64,000 nucleotides of DNA from Leptobrachium leishanense (GCA_009667805.1 CM019065.1:21727822-21791821), one strand, 5' to 3'. Positions 1-13,078 are shown, counted from the first letter of the stretch. Program-made: numbers and translations. Notes: generated from the letters alone by a model not told the origin.

Positions 1-2471
1 TTCTGCGTAACAAAAACAATTAACATGTATTTCCCAGCAAACCAATGTTTAACAAGCTAGATCCTGTAGAGAAATATGTATCTCTCTATGCTACGTGGAT
101 CAACAAAGGATGAGCTATCACTTATTCTATTTCTAGAATGTTAAGTAATAAAAACTTATTTAGTGAATCCTCCCCTAATATCGAGAATTTAGCTTCTAAT
201 CTTCTGTTTTTTTTATATTGTAGTTATATAATTCCTTGCTTATTAATTTCAATCACAGTAATTTCCAAATTCAATATATATATATATCCGTATATCATTT
301 TTGCAACAGTTTCTTTAGGATAAATCCTTATATCCGATTCTTCTTCATATCTCTATCTGCAGATTTAGAAATATTTTGAAGACTCTAGATCAAACAGTAA
401 TCTGAGATATCTCAGTCTATCTGTTGCAAGAAATACTTCATATATATATAATTACATTATTTACCTTCTCATACATTACCTCCAATCTGGATTCAACGAG
501 TTACAGCCTTTGAATATTCTTTATGTAATATTGTTTTGGAATATGTGAAAATTATCAATGTCAGATAATCAATGCATGTGAATTAGAGATGTGGACCTAA
601 AATCTTGAGTGCATTGTGTCCTGGGATGGTCTGCAGTGCGTTGTCATGTAAGTCTGAATGAAGTCGTGTCCTGGAAGTCTGAATGCCCCTTCGTGAAAGT
701 CTGAATGAGTTCGCAACGATCAGTAAAGCTTCAATTATAGTCAATTTGACGTCACTGACAATCTACCCTTTTCCATTTAACCCTTTCGCTGCTGAGGCTT
801 TTCCCGCCCCTGTGCTGAGGTCATTTTTACCTGTTTTGCGCATCATGTTTAAACGTGTTTTGAAGGCTTATTTTAGTATATGACCCAGACATATTATATA
901 TCGTTCTTTCCGTCAGACTCGGTAGATTCATAATATGTCATTATTATATGTATACGTTATGTCATGTCTGTATTTTCTAACAAAAAATGCAATAAAATAT
1001 GTATTTTCAATAATTTACAACGTGTAAAGTGTTTTTTCCACATTTTAACATGCGAGCAATTGCGGTTATATTTTGTATGGGGTGCGCTTGTTAAAAAAAT
1101 TAGAGATGGGGTCTCGTTACATTTTTTTTTGGGGAAAATGACACTATTTTTAACAAACGCACCGCATACAAAAATCGTTAGTGCAGCATCATTGTTCACA
1201 TTATAATTGAAATGGGAACAATATTGCTGCATTAACAAACCAAAAAAAATTAAAAAAAGTGTTTATTTTTTTTTTTAATTTTTTTTTTTTTTACAAAATG
1301 TTTAACTTTCATGTTTGGTATCGTTGGAACGGCCATGCTCTGGCCGATCCAACCATACCAAAATTTAACCCCTAGCTGCCACGGATCGGGAGATAGGGAG
1401 TTCATTGGAACTCCCTATCTCCACCGTTGGTGGCAGTCAAGGGTTAAGTCCAGGACTGGCGTCATCGTGCTACGCACGATGACGCCAGTCCTCAGGGGGA
1501 GTTCCCGGAGGCTTGGCCGACATCCAAGATGTCGGCCGCTCCGGGAAAGGATCGCGAACCGGCGCTTTTCAGCGCCGATTCGCGATCCAGCTCCCCAGGG
1601 GTTAATGCCAGGCATCATTTGGAAGGGCAGGCTGTGCCCTTCCAAATGATGCCTGGGTTAACCCCCGCAGAGCCGCCGATCGGGAGGGAGAGAGGTCCGA
1701 AGGACCTCCCCCCCTCCCTTTCAGGCGCCTCCTCCGCACATGCGGGGGGGGCGCCAGAATTAGGTGTCATCGCGCCCCCGCGATGACACCTAATTCTGGC
1801 GGCTGCTGTTCCGGATGCCGGGCTGACATCCAGGATGTCAGCCCGCACCGGAGGGGCCAGCGATCGGCCGGAACCCGGCCGAACGCTGACCCCAATGGGA
1901 GGACGCGCTCAGCGCGTCCTCAGCACACCAGCGGGAATGCTGAGGACGCGCTGAGCGCGTCCTCAGCAGCGAAGTGGTTAAATATCACATTCTTTATATT
2001 AATATAATATTTACTATACCTCTAGAGGGCAGTGTTGCACTTCCAATTAATTCCACCATTTAATTTTTATATATCTTATCTCAGGTCAAGAGATCAATCT
2101 GACTTAACAAAGACCCTATTTTCAATTCTAGACTTTGAGTCTCTCCTGTCAAAAATTTAATTTATATCTCTACTCCTCTCAAAGTTTTTACTAAGCAAAT
2201 TCCTTTCTAATTAAAATCAACAGAATCTATTGTTCAATAATCATAATATTTACCAGTTATACTCTACAAATATTTATTGGAGCATCTATTTTCTACTGTA
2301 AATATAATAAAATATACATTGATTCTAAGAATATATTTTGTGAATATAATCATACATTTGCAAAGATTTTAACTTTGTTCCTATACCCAAAAAGAAAATA
2401 TCTTTTCTTTCAAAACTTGTTAAAACACCAATAAATTTAAATAACATGTCTGGCACTTAGCTTCAGCATTA
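1..2471 (-). mobile_element. LTR-like element, copy 1 (left part, truncated by window edge)
   Basis: This stretch matches, in reverse complement, the element at 36859-39993. For example, 1-300 matches about 39360-39660, the segment near 2010-2045 matches about 38735-38775, and 2400-2471 matches about 37075-37140. The outer ~330 bp lie off the window. It is interrupted by the piggyBac-type element at 781-1977 and by the Helitron-like insertion that starts at 2472; about 37 bp of it resume at 16459. No coding capacity is seen. The class is inferred from the intact copy, which has TGT...ACA ends. Confidence 0.7.
781..1977 (+). mobile_element. Non-autonomous piggyBac-like element, copy 1
   Basis: The element is flanked by TTAA on both sides (777-780 and 1978-1981). 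It starts CCCTTTCGCTGCTGAGG and ends CCTCAGCAGCGAAGTGG, which are imperfect terminal inverted repeats. TTAA duplication with CCC-type termini is the piggyBac hallmark. There is no transposase. From about 1314 to the end it is a string of back-to-back hairpins, for instance 1451-1493, 1501-1547, 1548-1587 and 1760-1800. Three further copies lie in this window. Confidence 0.85.
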
Positions 2472-2562
2472 TCTATATAATAAAACAGTTTCAAAGTCCG
2501 TCGCCGTCAAGCGCTGAGTGCGCATGCGCGACGGACATTTGAACCTGTGTTGCGAGCTGGCT

Positions 2563-2654
2563 GTTTAAACAAACAGGTAGCTGCGCGTGTCGGCCGCCTG
2601 CAAAAAATAAAAAATAATCGGCACGAGCCGCGCGCAGCTACCCGTTTGTTTAAA
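2563..2654. repeat. Foldback near the Helitron 5' end
   Basis: The arm at 2563-2587 (GTTTAAACAAACAGG...) is repeated inverted at 2630-2654. The spacer is GC-rich with a short A-rich tract. It lies between the 5' terminus and the first satellite unit. Confidence 0.7.
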
Positions 2655-2659
2655 CGCCG

Positions 2660-5600
2660 CAAGCCCCGAATCGTCCAGCGGTGACCGTCCTCCTGCTGTG
2701 GCAGGCTGCTAGGCCGGCATCCAGGCTCAGGCGAGCCCCCGGCTTGGTTTGGGCCTACAGGCCCAGCCGAGCCGGGGACTCGCCTAAGCCTAGAGGCCGG
2801 CCGAGCAGCCAGCGACAGCTGGAGGACGGTCACCGCTGGAGCTCAGGGCCGAAGTTTCCAAAACATACTCCTCTACATTGGCCCTGAGCTCCAGCGTTGA
2901 CTTCCTCCAGCCGAGCAGGCTGCTAGGCCGGCCTCCAGGCTCATGCGAAAGCCCGGCTTGGCTTGGGCCTACAGACCCAGCTGAGCCGGGGACTCGCCTA
3001 AGCCTAGAGGCCGGCCGAGCAGCCAGCGACAGTCGGAGGACGGTCACGCTGGAGCTCAGGGCCGAAGTTGCCAAAACATACTCCCCTACATCGGCCCTGA
3101 GCTCCAGCGGTGACTTCCTCCGGCCGAGCAGGCTGCTAGGCCGGCCTCCAGGCTCAGGCGAGCCCCCGGCTTGGTTTGGGCCTACAGGCCCAGCCGAGCC
3201 GGGGACTCGCCTAAGCCTAGAGGCCGGCCGAGCAGCCAGCGACAGCCGGAGGACGGTCACCGCTGGAGCTCAGGGCAAAGTTGCCAAAACATACTCCCCT
3301 ACATCGGCCCTGAGCTCCAGCGGTGACTTCCTCCGGCCGAGCAGGCTGCTAGGCTGGCCTCCAGGCTCAGGCGAGCCCCCGGCTTGGCTTGGGCTACAGG
3401 CCCAGCCGAGCCGGAGACTCGCCTAAGCCTAGAGGCCTGCCGAGCAGCCAGCGACAGCCGGAGGACGGTCACCGCTGGAGCTCAGGGCTGAAGTTGCCAA
3501 AACATACTCCCCTACATCGGCCCAGAGCTCCAGCGGTGACTTCCTCCGGCCGAGCAGGCTGCTAGGCCGGCCTCCAGGCTCAGGCGAGCCCCCGGCTTGG
3601 CTTGGCCTACAGGCCCAGCCGAGCAGGGGACTCTCCTAAGCCTAGAGGCGGCCGAGCAGCCAGCGACAGCCGGAGGAAGTCACCGCTGGAGCTCAGGGCC
3701 GAAGTTGCCAAAACATACTCCCCTACATTGCCCTGAGCTCCAGCGGTGACTTCCTCGGGCCGAGCAGGCTGCTAGGCCAGCCTCCAGGCTCAGGCGAGCC
3801 CCCGGCTTGGCTTGGGCCTACAGGCCCAGCCGAGCCGGGGACTCGCCTAAGCCTAGAGGCCGCCGAGCAGCCAGCGACAGCCGGAGGACAGTCACCGCTG
3901 GAGCTCAGGTTCGAAGTTGCCAAAACATACTCCCCTACATCGGCCAGAGCACCAGCGGTGACTACCTCCGGCCGAGCAGGCTGCTAGGCGGCCTCCAGGC
4001 TCAGGCGAGCCCCCGGCTTGGCTTGGGCCTACAGCCCAGCCGAGCAGGGGACTCTCCTAAGCCTAGAGGCCGGCCGAGCAGCCAGCGACACCGGAGGAAG
4101 TCACCGCTGGAGCTCAGGGCCGAAGTTGCCAAAACATACTCCCCTACATTGGCCCTGAGCTCCAGCGGTGACTTCCACCAGCCGAGCAGGCTGCTAGGCC
4201 GGCCTCCAGGCTCAGGCGAGCACCCGGCTTGGCTTGGGCCTACAGGCCCAGACGAGCCGGGGACTCGCCTAAGCCTAGAGGCCGGCCGAGCAGCCAGCGA
4301 CAGCCTGAGGGAAGTCACCGCTGGAGCTCAGGGCCAAAGTTGAAAAAACATACTCCCCTACATTGGCCCTGAGCTCCAGCGGTGACTTCCTCCAGCCGAG
4401 CAGGCTGCTAGGCCGGCCTCCAGGCTCAGGCGAGCCCCCAGCTTGGCTTGGGCCTACAGGCCCAGCCGAGCCGGGGACTCGCCTAAGCCTAGAGGCCGGC
4501 CGAGCAGCCAGCGACAGCCGGAGGACGGTCACCACTGGAGCTCAGGGTCGAAGTTGCCAAAACATACTCCACTACAGCGGCCCTGAGCTCCAGCGGTGAC
4601 TTCCTCCGGCCGAGCAGGCTGCTAGGCTGGCCTCCAGGCTCAGGCGAGCCCCCGGCTTGGCTTGGGCCTACAGGCCCAGCCGAGCCGGAGTTTCGCCTAA
4701 GCCTAGAGGCCTGCCGAGCAGTCAGTGACAGCCGGAGGACGGTCACCGCTGGAGCTCAGGGCTGAAGTTGCCAAAACATACTCCCCTACATCGGCCCAGA
4801 GCTCCAGCGGTGACTTCCTCCGGCCGAGCAGGCTGCTAGGCCGGCCTCCAGGCTCAGGCGAGCCCCCGGCTTGGCTTGGGCCTACAGGCCCAGCCGAGCA
4901 GGGGACTCTCCTAAGCCTAGAGGCCGGCCGAGCAGCCAGCGACAGCCGGAGGAAGTCACAGCTGGAGCTCAGGGCCGAAGTTGCCAAAACATACTCCCCT
5001 ACATTGGCCCTGAGCTCCAGCAGTGACTTCCTCCGGCCGAGCAGGCTGCTAGGCCAGCCTCCAGGCTCAGGCGAGCCCCGGCTTGGCTTGGGCCTACAGG
5101 CCCAGCCGAGCGGGGACTCGCCTAAGCCTAGAGGCGGCCGAGCAGCCAGCGACAGCCGGAGGACAGTCACCGCTGGAGCTCAGGGTCGAAGTTGCCAAAA
5201 CATACTCCCCTACATCGGCCCAGAGCACCAGCGGTGACTTCCTCCGGCCGAGCAGGCTGCTAGGCCGGCCTCCAGGCTCAGGCGAGCCCCCGGCTTGGCT
5301 TGGGCCTACAGGCCCAGCCGAGCAGGGGACTCTCCTAAGCCTAGAGGCCGGCCGAGCAGCCAGCGACAGCCGGAGGAAGTCACCGCTGGAGCTCAGGGCC
5401 GAAGTTGCCAAAACATACTCCCCTACATTGGCCCTGAGCTCCAGCGGTGACTTCCTCCGGCCGAGCAGGCTGCTAGGCCGGCCTCCAGGCTCAGGCGAGC
5501 ACCCGGCTTGGCTGGGCCTACAGGCCCAGACGAGCCGGGGACTCGCCTAAGCCTAGAGGCCGGCCGAGCAGCCAGCGACAGCCTGAGGAAGTCACCGCTG

Positions 5601-8600
5601 GAGCTCAGGCCGAAGTTGAAAAAACATACTCCCCTACATTGGCCCTGAGCTCCAGCGGTGACTTCCTCCAGCCGAGCAGGCTGCTAGGCCGGCCTCCAGG
5701 CTCAGGCGAGCCCCAGCTTGGCTTGGGCCTACAGGCACAGCCAAGCCGGGACTCGCCTAAGCCTAGAGGCCGGCGAGCAGCCAGCGACAGCCGGAGGACG
5801 GTCACTGCTGGAGCTCAGGGTCGAAGTTGCCAAAACATACTCCCCTACATCGGCCCTGAGCTCCAGCGGTGACTTCCTCCGGCCGAGCAGGCTGCTAGGC
5901 TGGCCTCCAGGCTCAGGTGAGCCCCCGGCTTGGCTTGGGCCTACAGGCCCAGCCGAGCCGGGGACTCGCCTAAGCCTAGTGGCCTGCCGAGCAGCCAGCG
6001 ACAGCCGGAGGACGGTCACCGCTGGAGCTCAGGGCCGAAGTTGCCAAAACATACTCCCCTACATCGGCCCAGAGCTCCAGCGGTGACTTCCTCCAGCCGA
6101 GCAGGCTGCTAGGCCGGCCTCCAGGCTCAGGCGAGCCCCAGCTTGGCTTGGGCCTACAGGCCCAGCCGAGCCGGGATCGCCTAAGCCTAGAGGCCGGCCG
6201 AGCAGCCAGCGACAGCCGGAGGACAGTCACCGCTGGAGCTCAGGGCCGAAGTTGCCAAAACATACTCCCCTACATCGGCCCTGAGCTCCAGCGGTGACTT
6301 CCTCCGGCCGAGCAGGCTGCTAGGCCGGCCTCCAGGCTCAGGCGAGCCCCCGGCTTGGCTTGGGCCTACAGGCCCAGCCGAGCCGGGGACTCGCCTAAGC
6401 CTAGAGGCCGGCCGAGCAGCCATCGACAGCCGGAGGGAAGCCACCGCTGGAGCTCAGGGCCGAAGTTGCCAAAACATACTCCCCTACATTGGCCCTGAGC
6501 TCCAGCGGTGACTTCCTCCTGGCCGAGCAGGCTGCTAGGCCGGCCTCCAGGCTCAGGCGAGCCCCCGGCTTGGCTAGGCCTACAGGCCCAGCCGAGCCAG
6601 GGACTCGCCTAAGCCTAGAGGCCGGCCGAGCAGCCAGCGACAGCTGGAGGATGGTCACCGCTGGAGCTCAGGGCCGAAGTTTCCAAAACATACTCCCTAC
6701 ATCGGCCTGAGCTCCAGCGGTGACTTCCTCCGGCCGAGCAGGCTGCTAGGCCGGCCTCCAGGCTCAGGCGAGCACCGGCTTGGCTTGGGCCTACAGGCCA
6801 GACGAGCTGGGGACTCGCCTAAGCCTAGAGCCGGCCGAGCAGCCAGCGACAGCCTGAGGGAAGTCACCGCTGGAGCTCAGGGCCGAAGTTGCCAAAACAT
6901 ACTCCCCTACATTGGCCCTGAGCTCCAGCGGTGACTTCCTCCGGCCGAGCAGGCTGCTAGGCCAGCCTCCAGGCTCAGGCGAGCCCCCGGCTTGGCTTGG
7001 GCCTACAGGCCCAGCCGAGCCGGGGACTCGCCTAAGCCTAGAGGCCGGCCGAGCAGCCAGCGACAGCCGGAGGACGGTCACTGCTGGAGCTCAGGGTCGA
7101 AGTTGCCAAAACATACTCCCCTACATCAGCCCTGAGCTCCAGCGGTGACTTCCTCCGGCCGAGCAGGCTGCTAGGCTGGCCTCCAGGCTCAGGCGAGCCC
7201 CCGGCTTGGCTTGGGCCTACAGGCCCAGCCGAGCCGGGGACTCGCCTAAGCCTAGTGGCCTGCCGAGCAGCCAGCGACAGCCGGAGGACGGTCACCGCTG
7301 GAGCTCAGGGCCGAAGTTGCCAAAACATACTCCCTACATCGGCCCAGAGCTCCAGCGGTGACTTCCTCCGCCGAGCAGGCTGCTAGGCCGGCCTCCAGGC
7401 TCAGGTGAGCCCCCGGCTTGGTTTGGGCATACAGGCCCAGCCGAGCCGGGGACTCGCCTAAGCCTAGAGGCCGGCCGAGCAGCCAGCGACAGCCGAGGAC
7501 GGTCACCGCTGGAGCTCAGGGCCGAAGTTGCAAAACATACTACATCGGCCCTGAGCTCCAGCGGTGACTTCCTCCGGCCGAGCAGGCTGCTAGGCCGCCT
7601 CCAGGCTCAGGCAAGCCCCCAGCTTGGCTTGGGCCTACAGGCCCAGAGAGCCGGGGACTCGCCTAACCTAGAGGCCGGCCGAGCAGCCAGCGACAGCCAG
7701 AGGAAGTCACCGCTGGAGCTCAGGGCCGAGTTGCCAAAACATACTCCCCACATTGGCCCTGAGCTCCAGCGGTGACTTCCTCCGCCGAGCAGGCTACTAG
7801 GCCGGCCTCCAGGCTCAGGCGAGCACCCGGCTTGGCTTGGGCCTACAGGCCCAGCCGAGCCGGGGACTCGCCTAAGCCTAGGCCGGCCGAGCAGCCAGCG
7901 ACAGCCGGAGGAAGTCACCGCTGGAGCTCAGGCCGAAGTTGAAAAAACATACTCCCCTACATGGCCCTGAGCTCCAGCGGTGACTTCCTCCGGCCGAGCA
8001 GGCTGCTAGCGGCCTCCCAGGGCTCAGGCGAGCACCCGGCTTGGCTTGGGCCTACAGGCCCAGACGAAGCAGGGGACTCGCCTAAGCCTAGAGGCCGCAG
8101 CCAGAGCCAGCGACAGCCTGAGGGAAGTCACCGCTGGAGCTCAGGGCCGAAGTTTTGAAAACATACTCCCCTACATTGGCCCTGAGCTCCAGCGGTGACT
8201 TCCTCCAGCCGAGCAGGCTGCTAGGCCGGCCTCCAGGCTCAGGCGAGCCCCCAGCTTGGCTTGGCCTACAGGCACAGCCAAGCCGGGGACTCGCCCAAGC
8301 CTAGAGGCCGGCCGAGCAGCCGCGACAGCCGGAGGACGGTCACTGCTGGAGCTCAGGGTCGAAGTTGCCAAAACATACTCCCCTACATCGGCCCTGAGCT
8401 CCAGCGGTGACTTCCTCCGGCCGAGCAGGCTGCTAGGCTGGCCTCCAGGCTCAGGCGAGCCCCTGGCTTGGCTTGGGCCTACAGGCCCAGCCGAGCCGGG
8501 GACTCGCCTAAGCCTAGTGGCCTGCCGAGCAGCCAGCGACAGCCGGAGGACGGTCACCGCTGGAGCTCAGGGCCGAAGTTGCCAAAACATACTCCCCTAC

Positions 8601-11600
8601 ATCGGCCCAGAGCTCCAGCGGTGACTTCCTCCGGCCGAGCAGGCTGCTAGGCCGGCCTCCAGGCTCAGGCGAGCCCCCGGCTTGGCTTGGGCCTACAGGC
8701 CCAGCCGAGCCGGGGACTCGCCTATGCCTAGAGGCCGCCGAGCAGCCATCGACAGCCGGAGGAAGTCACCGCTGGAGCTCAGGGCCGAAGTTGAAAAAAC
8801 ATACTCCCCTACATTGGCCCTGAGCTCCAGCGGTGACTTCCTCCGGCCGAGCAGGCTGCTAGGCCGGCTCCAGGCTCAGGCGAGCACCCCGCTTGGCTTG
8901 GGCCTACAGGCCCAGATGAGCCGGGGACTCGCCTAAGCCTAGAGGCCGGCCGAGCAGCCAGCGACAGCCGGAGGGAAGTCACCGCTGGAGCTCAGGGCCG
9001 AAGTTGAAAAAACATACTCCCCTACATTGGCCCTGAGCTCCAGCGGTGACTTCCTCCGGCCGAGCAGGCTGCTAGGCCGGCCTCCAGGCTCAGGCGAGCA
9101 CCCGGCTTGGCTTGGGCCTACAGGCCCAGACGAGCCGGGGACTCGCCTAAGCCTAGAGGCCGGCCGAGCAGCCAGCGACAGCCTGAGGGAAGTCACCGCT
9201 GGAGCTCAGGGCCGAAGTTGAAAAAACATACTCCCCTACATTGGCCCTGAGCTCCAGCGGTGACTTCCTCCAGCCGAGCAGGCTGCTAGGCCGGCCTCCA
9301 GGCTCAGGCGAGCCCCCAGCTTGGCTTGGGCCTACAGGCACAGCCAAGCCGGGGACTCGCCCAAGCCTAGAGGCCGGCCGAGCAGCCAGCGACAGCCGGA
9401 GGACGGTCACTGCTGGAGCTCAGGGTCGAAGTTGCCAAAACATACTCCCCTACATCGGCCCTGAGCTCCAGCGGTGACTTCCTCCGCCGAGCAGGCTGCT
9501 AGGCTGGCCTCCAGGCTCAGGCGAGCCCCCGGCTTGGCTTGGGCCTAGGCCCAAGCCGGGGACTCGCCTAAGCCTAGTGGCCTGCCGAGCAGCCAGCGAC
9601 AGCCGGAGGACGGTCACCGCTGGAGCTCAGGGCCGAAGTTGCCAAAACATACTCCCCTACATCGGCCCAGAGCTCCAGCGGTGACTTCCTCCAGCCGAGC
9701 AGGCTGCTAGGCCGGCCTCCAGGCTCAGGCGAGCCCCCAGCTTGGCTTGGGCCTACAGGCCCAGCCGAGCCGGGGACTCGCCTAAGCCTAGAGGCCGGCC
9801 GAGCAGCCAGCGACAGCCGGAGGACAGTCACCGCTGGAGCTCAGGGCCGAAGTTGCCAAAACATACTCCCCTACATCGGCCCTGAGCTCCAGCGGTAACT
9901 TCCTCCGGCCGAGCAGGCTGCTAGGCCGGCCTCCAGGCTCAGGCGAGCCCCCGGCTTGGCTTGGGCCTACAGGCCCAGCCGAGCCGGGGACTCGCCTATG
10001 CCTAGAGGCCGGCCGAGCAGCCATCGACAGCCGGAGGGAAGCCACCGCTGGAGCTCAGGGCCGAAGTTGCCAAAACATACTCCCCTACATTGGCCCTGAG
10101 CTCCAGCGGTGACTTCCTCTGGCCGAGCAGGCTGCTAGGCCGGCCTCCAGGCTCAGGCGAGCCCCCGGCTTGGCTTAGGCCTACAGGCCCAGCCGAGCCA
10201 GGGACTCGCCTAAGCCTAGAGGCCGGCCGAGCAGCCAGCGACAGCTGGAGGATGGTCACCGCTGGAGCTCAGGGCCGAAGTTTCCAAAACATACTCCCCT
10301 ACATCGGCCCTGAGCTCCAGCGGTGACTTCCTCCGGCCGAGCAGGCTGCTAGGCCAGCCTCCAGGCTCAGGCGAGCCCCCGGCTTGGCTTGGGCCTACAG
10401 GCCCAGCCGAGCCGGGGACTCGCCTAAGCCTAGAGGCCGGCCGAGCAGCCAGCGACAGCCGGAGGACAGTCACCGCTGGAGCTCAGGGTCGAAGTTGCCA
10501 AAACATACTCCCCTACATCGGCCCAGAGCACCAGCGGTGACTTCCTCCGGCCGAGCAGGCTGCTAGGCCGGCCTCCAGGCTCAGGCGAGCCCCCGGCTTG
10601 GCTTGGGCCTACAGGCCCAGCCGAGCAGGGGACTCTCCTAAGCCTAGAGGCCGGCCGAGCAGCCAGCGACAGCCGGAGGAAGTCACCGCTGGAGCTCAGG
10701 GCCGAAGTTGCCAAAACATACTCCCCTACATTGGCCCTGAGCTCCAGCGGTGACTTCCTCCGGCGAGCAGGCTGCTAGGCCGGCCTCCAGGCTCAGGCGA
10801 GCACCCGGCTTGGCTTGGGCCTACAGCCCAGACGAGCTGGGGACTCGCCTAAGCCTAGAGGCCGCCGAGCAGCCAGCGACAGCCTGAGGGAAGTCACCGC
10901 TGGAGCTCAGGGCCGAAGTTGCCAAAACATACTCCCCTACATTGGCCCTGAGCTCCAGCGGTGACTTCCTCCGCCGAGCAGGCTGCTAGGCCAGCCTCCA
11001 GGCTCAGGCGAGCCCCCGGCTTGCTTGGGCCTACAGGCCCAGCCGAGCCGGGGACTCGCCTAAGCCTAGAGGCCGGCCGAGCAGCCAGCGACAGCCGGAG
11101 GACGGTCACCGCTGGAGCTCAGGGCCGAAGTTGCCAAAACATACTCCCCTACATTGGCCCTGAGCTCCAGCGGTGACTTCCTCCGGCGAGCAGGCTGCTA
11201 GGCTGGCCTCCAGGCTCAGGCGAGCCCCGGCTTGGCTTGGGCTACAGGCCAGCCGAGCCGGGGACTCGCCTAAGCCTAGTGGCCTGCCGAGCAGCCAGCG
11301 ACAGCCGGAGGACGGTCACCGCTGGAGCTCAGGGCCGAAGTTGCCAAAACATACTCCCCTACATCGGCCCAGAGCTCCAGCGGTGACTTCCTCCGGCCGA
11401 GCAGGCTGCTAGGCCGGCCTCCAGGCTCAGGTGAGCCCCCGGCTTGGTTTGGGCATACAGGCCCAGCCGAGCCGGGGACTCGCCTAAGCCTAGAGGCCGG
11501 CCGAGCAGCCAGCGACAGCCAGAGGACGGTCACCGCTGGAGCTCAGGCCGAAGTTGCCAAAACATACTCCCCTACATCGGCCCTGAGCAGCACGGTGACT

Positions 11601-12850
11601 CTCTCCGGCCGAGCAGGCTGCTAGGCCGGCCTCCAGGCTCAGGCGAGCCCCCAGCTTGGCTTGGGCCTACAGGCCCAGACGAGCCGGGGACTCGCCTAAG
11701 CCTAGAGGCCGGCCGAGCAGCCAGCGACAGCCAGAGGAAGTCACCGCTGGAGCTCAGGGCCGAAGTTGCCAAAACATACTCCCCTACATTGGCCCTGAGC
11801 TCCAGCGGTGACTTCCTCCGGCCGAGCAGGCTACTAGGCCGGCCTCCAGGCTCAGGCGAGCACCCGGCTTGGCTTGGGCCTACAGGCCCAGCCGAGCCGG
11901 GGACTCGCCTAAGCCTAGAGGCCGGCCGAGCAGCCAGCGACAGCCGGAGGGAAGTCCACCGCTGGAGCTCAGGGCCGAAGTTGAAAAAACATACTCCCCT
12001 ACATTGGCCCTGAGCTCCAGCGGTGACTTCCCGGCCGAGCAGGCTGCTAGCCGGCCTCCAGGCTCAGGCGAGCCCCCAGCTTGGCTTGGGCCTACAGGCC
12101 CAGCCGAGCCGGGACTCGCCTAAGCCTAGAGGCCGGCCGAGCAGCCAGCGACAGCCGGAGGACAGTCACCGCTGGAGCTCAGGGCCGAAGTTGCCAAAAC
12201 ATACTCCCCTACATCGGCCCAGAGCTCCAGCGGTAACTTCCTCCGGCCGAGCAGGCTGCTAGGCCGGCCTCCAGGCTCAGGCGAGCCTCCAGGCTCAGGC
12301 GAGCCCCCGGCTTGGCTTGGGCCTACAAGCCCAGCCGAGCCGGGGACTCGCCTAAGCCTAGAGGCCGGCCGAGCAGCCAGCGACAGCCGGAGGACGGTCA
12401 CCGCTGGAGCTCAGGACCGAAGTTGCCAAAACATACTCTCCTACATCGGCCCTGAGCTCCAGCGGTGACTTCCTCCGGCCGAGCATGCTGCTAGGCCGGC
12501 CTCCAGGCTCAGGCGAGCCCCCGGCTTGGCTTGGTCCTACAGGCCCAGCCGAGCCGGGGACTCGCCTAAGCCTAGAGGCTGGCAGAGCAGCCAGCGACAG
12601 CCGGAGGACGGTCACTGCTGGAGCTCAGGGCCGATGTTGCCTACACATACTCCCCTACATTGACCCTGAGCTCCAGCGGTGACTTCCTCCAGCCGAGCAG
12701 GCTTCTAGGCCGGCCTCCAGGCTCAGGCTAGCCCCCGGCTTGGGCCTACAGGCCCAGCCGAGCCGGGGACTCGCCTAAGCCTGGAGGCCGGCCGAGCAGC
12801 CTGCGACAGTCGGAGGACAGCCACCGCTGGAGCTCTGGGCCAATGTAGGA
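2660..12850. repeat. 214-bp GC-rich bi-palindromic satellite array, ~48 copies
   Basis: The unit length is 214 bp, for example equivalent points at 9574, 9788, 10002 and 10216. Each unit is two hairpins in tandem. A short one has arms GAGCTCAGGGCCGA/TCGGCCCTGAGCTC around a loop containing CAAAACATACTCCCC. A long one of ~150 bp runs from CGGTGAC to GTCACCG and is centred on GGGCCTACAGGCCC. Single-base deletions are frequent. Because the unit is nearly self-complementary, both strands translate into look-alike Pro/Ser/Gly/Arg-rich peptides with no coding meaning. Confidence 0.95.
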
Positions 12851-12870
12851 GGATGTTGCCTACACATACT

Positions 12871-13078
12871 CACCTACATCGGCCCTTAGCTCCTCCAGCG
12901 ATGGCAGTCCCGCTTCCAGCATCCTCTCTCTCTCCGTTGGTCGCCAGTATGACGTCACGAAAGCCTTTGACCCTGGGTCAAAGGCTTTCGTGACGTCATA
13001 CCGGCAACCAACGGAGAGAGAGAGGACGCTGGAAACGGGGACTGCCATCGCTGGAAGAGCTAAGGGCCGATGTAGGTG
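12871..13078. repeat. ~208-bp near-perfect palindrome, copy 1
   Basis: Arms of about 104 bp meet at about 12974 (TTTGACCC/GGGTCAAA). Each arm contains TGACGTCA (12950-12957 and 12991-12998), a CRE-like octamer, and a CTCTCTCTCCGTTGG tract. The outer ends (CACCTACATCGGCCC) match the linker of the 214-bp satellite, so the palindrome replaces the normal unit body. Confidence 0.9.

Noticed and set aside
957..1238. Minus-strand 93-codon frame repeated in other piggyBac copies (also near 18341 and 37982)
   Set aside because: It lies in the non-coding left arm of a non-autonomous element; the opposite strand is equally open and there is no similarity to piggyBac transposase.
2660..12850. Dozens of 60-190-codon Pro/Ser/Arg-rich frames on both strands
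   Set aside because: They recur every 214 bp, shift frame with each unit and mirror each other because the unit is palindromic. No start context or conserved domain.
12950..12998. TGACGTCA octamers as a functional promoter element
   Set aside because: They lie in a palindromic satellite with no nearby gene; kept only as an observation.
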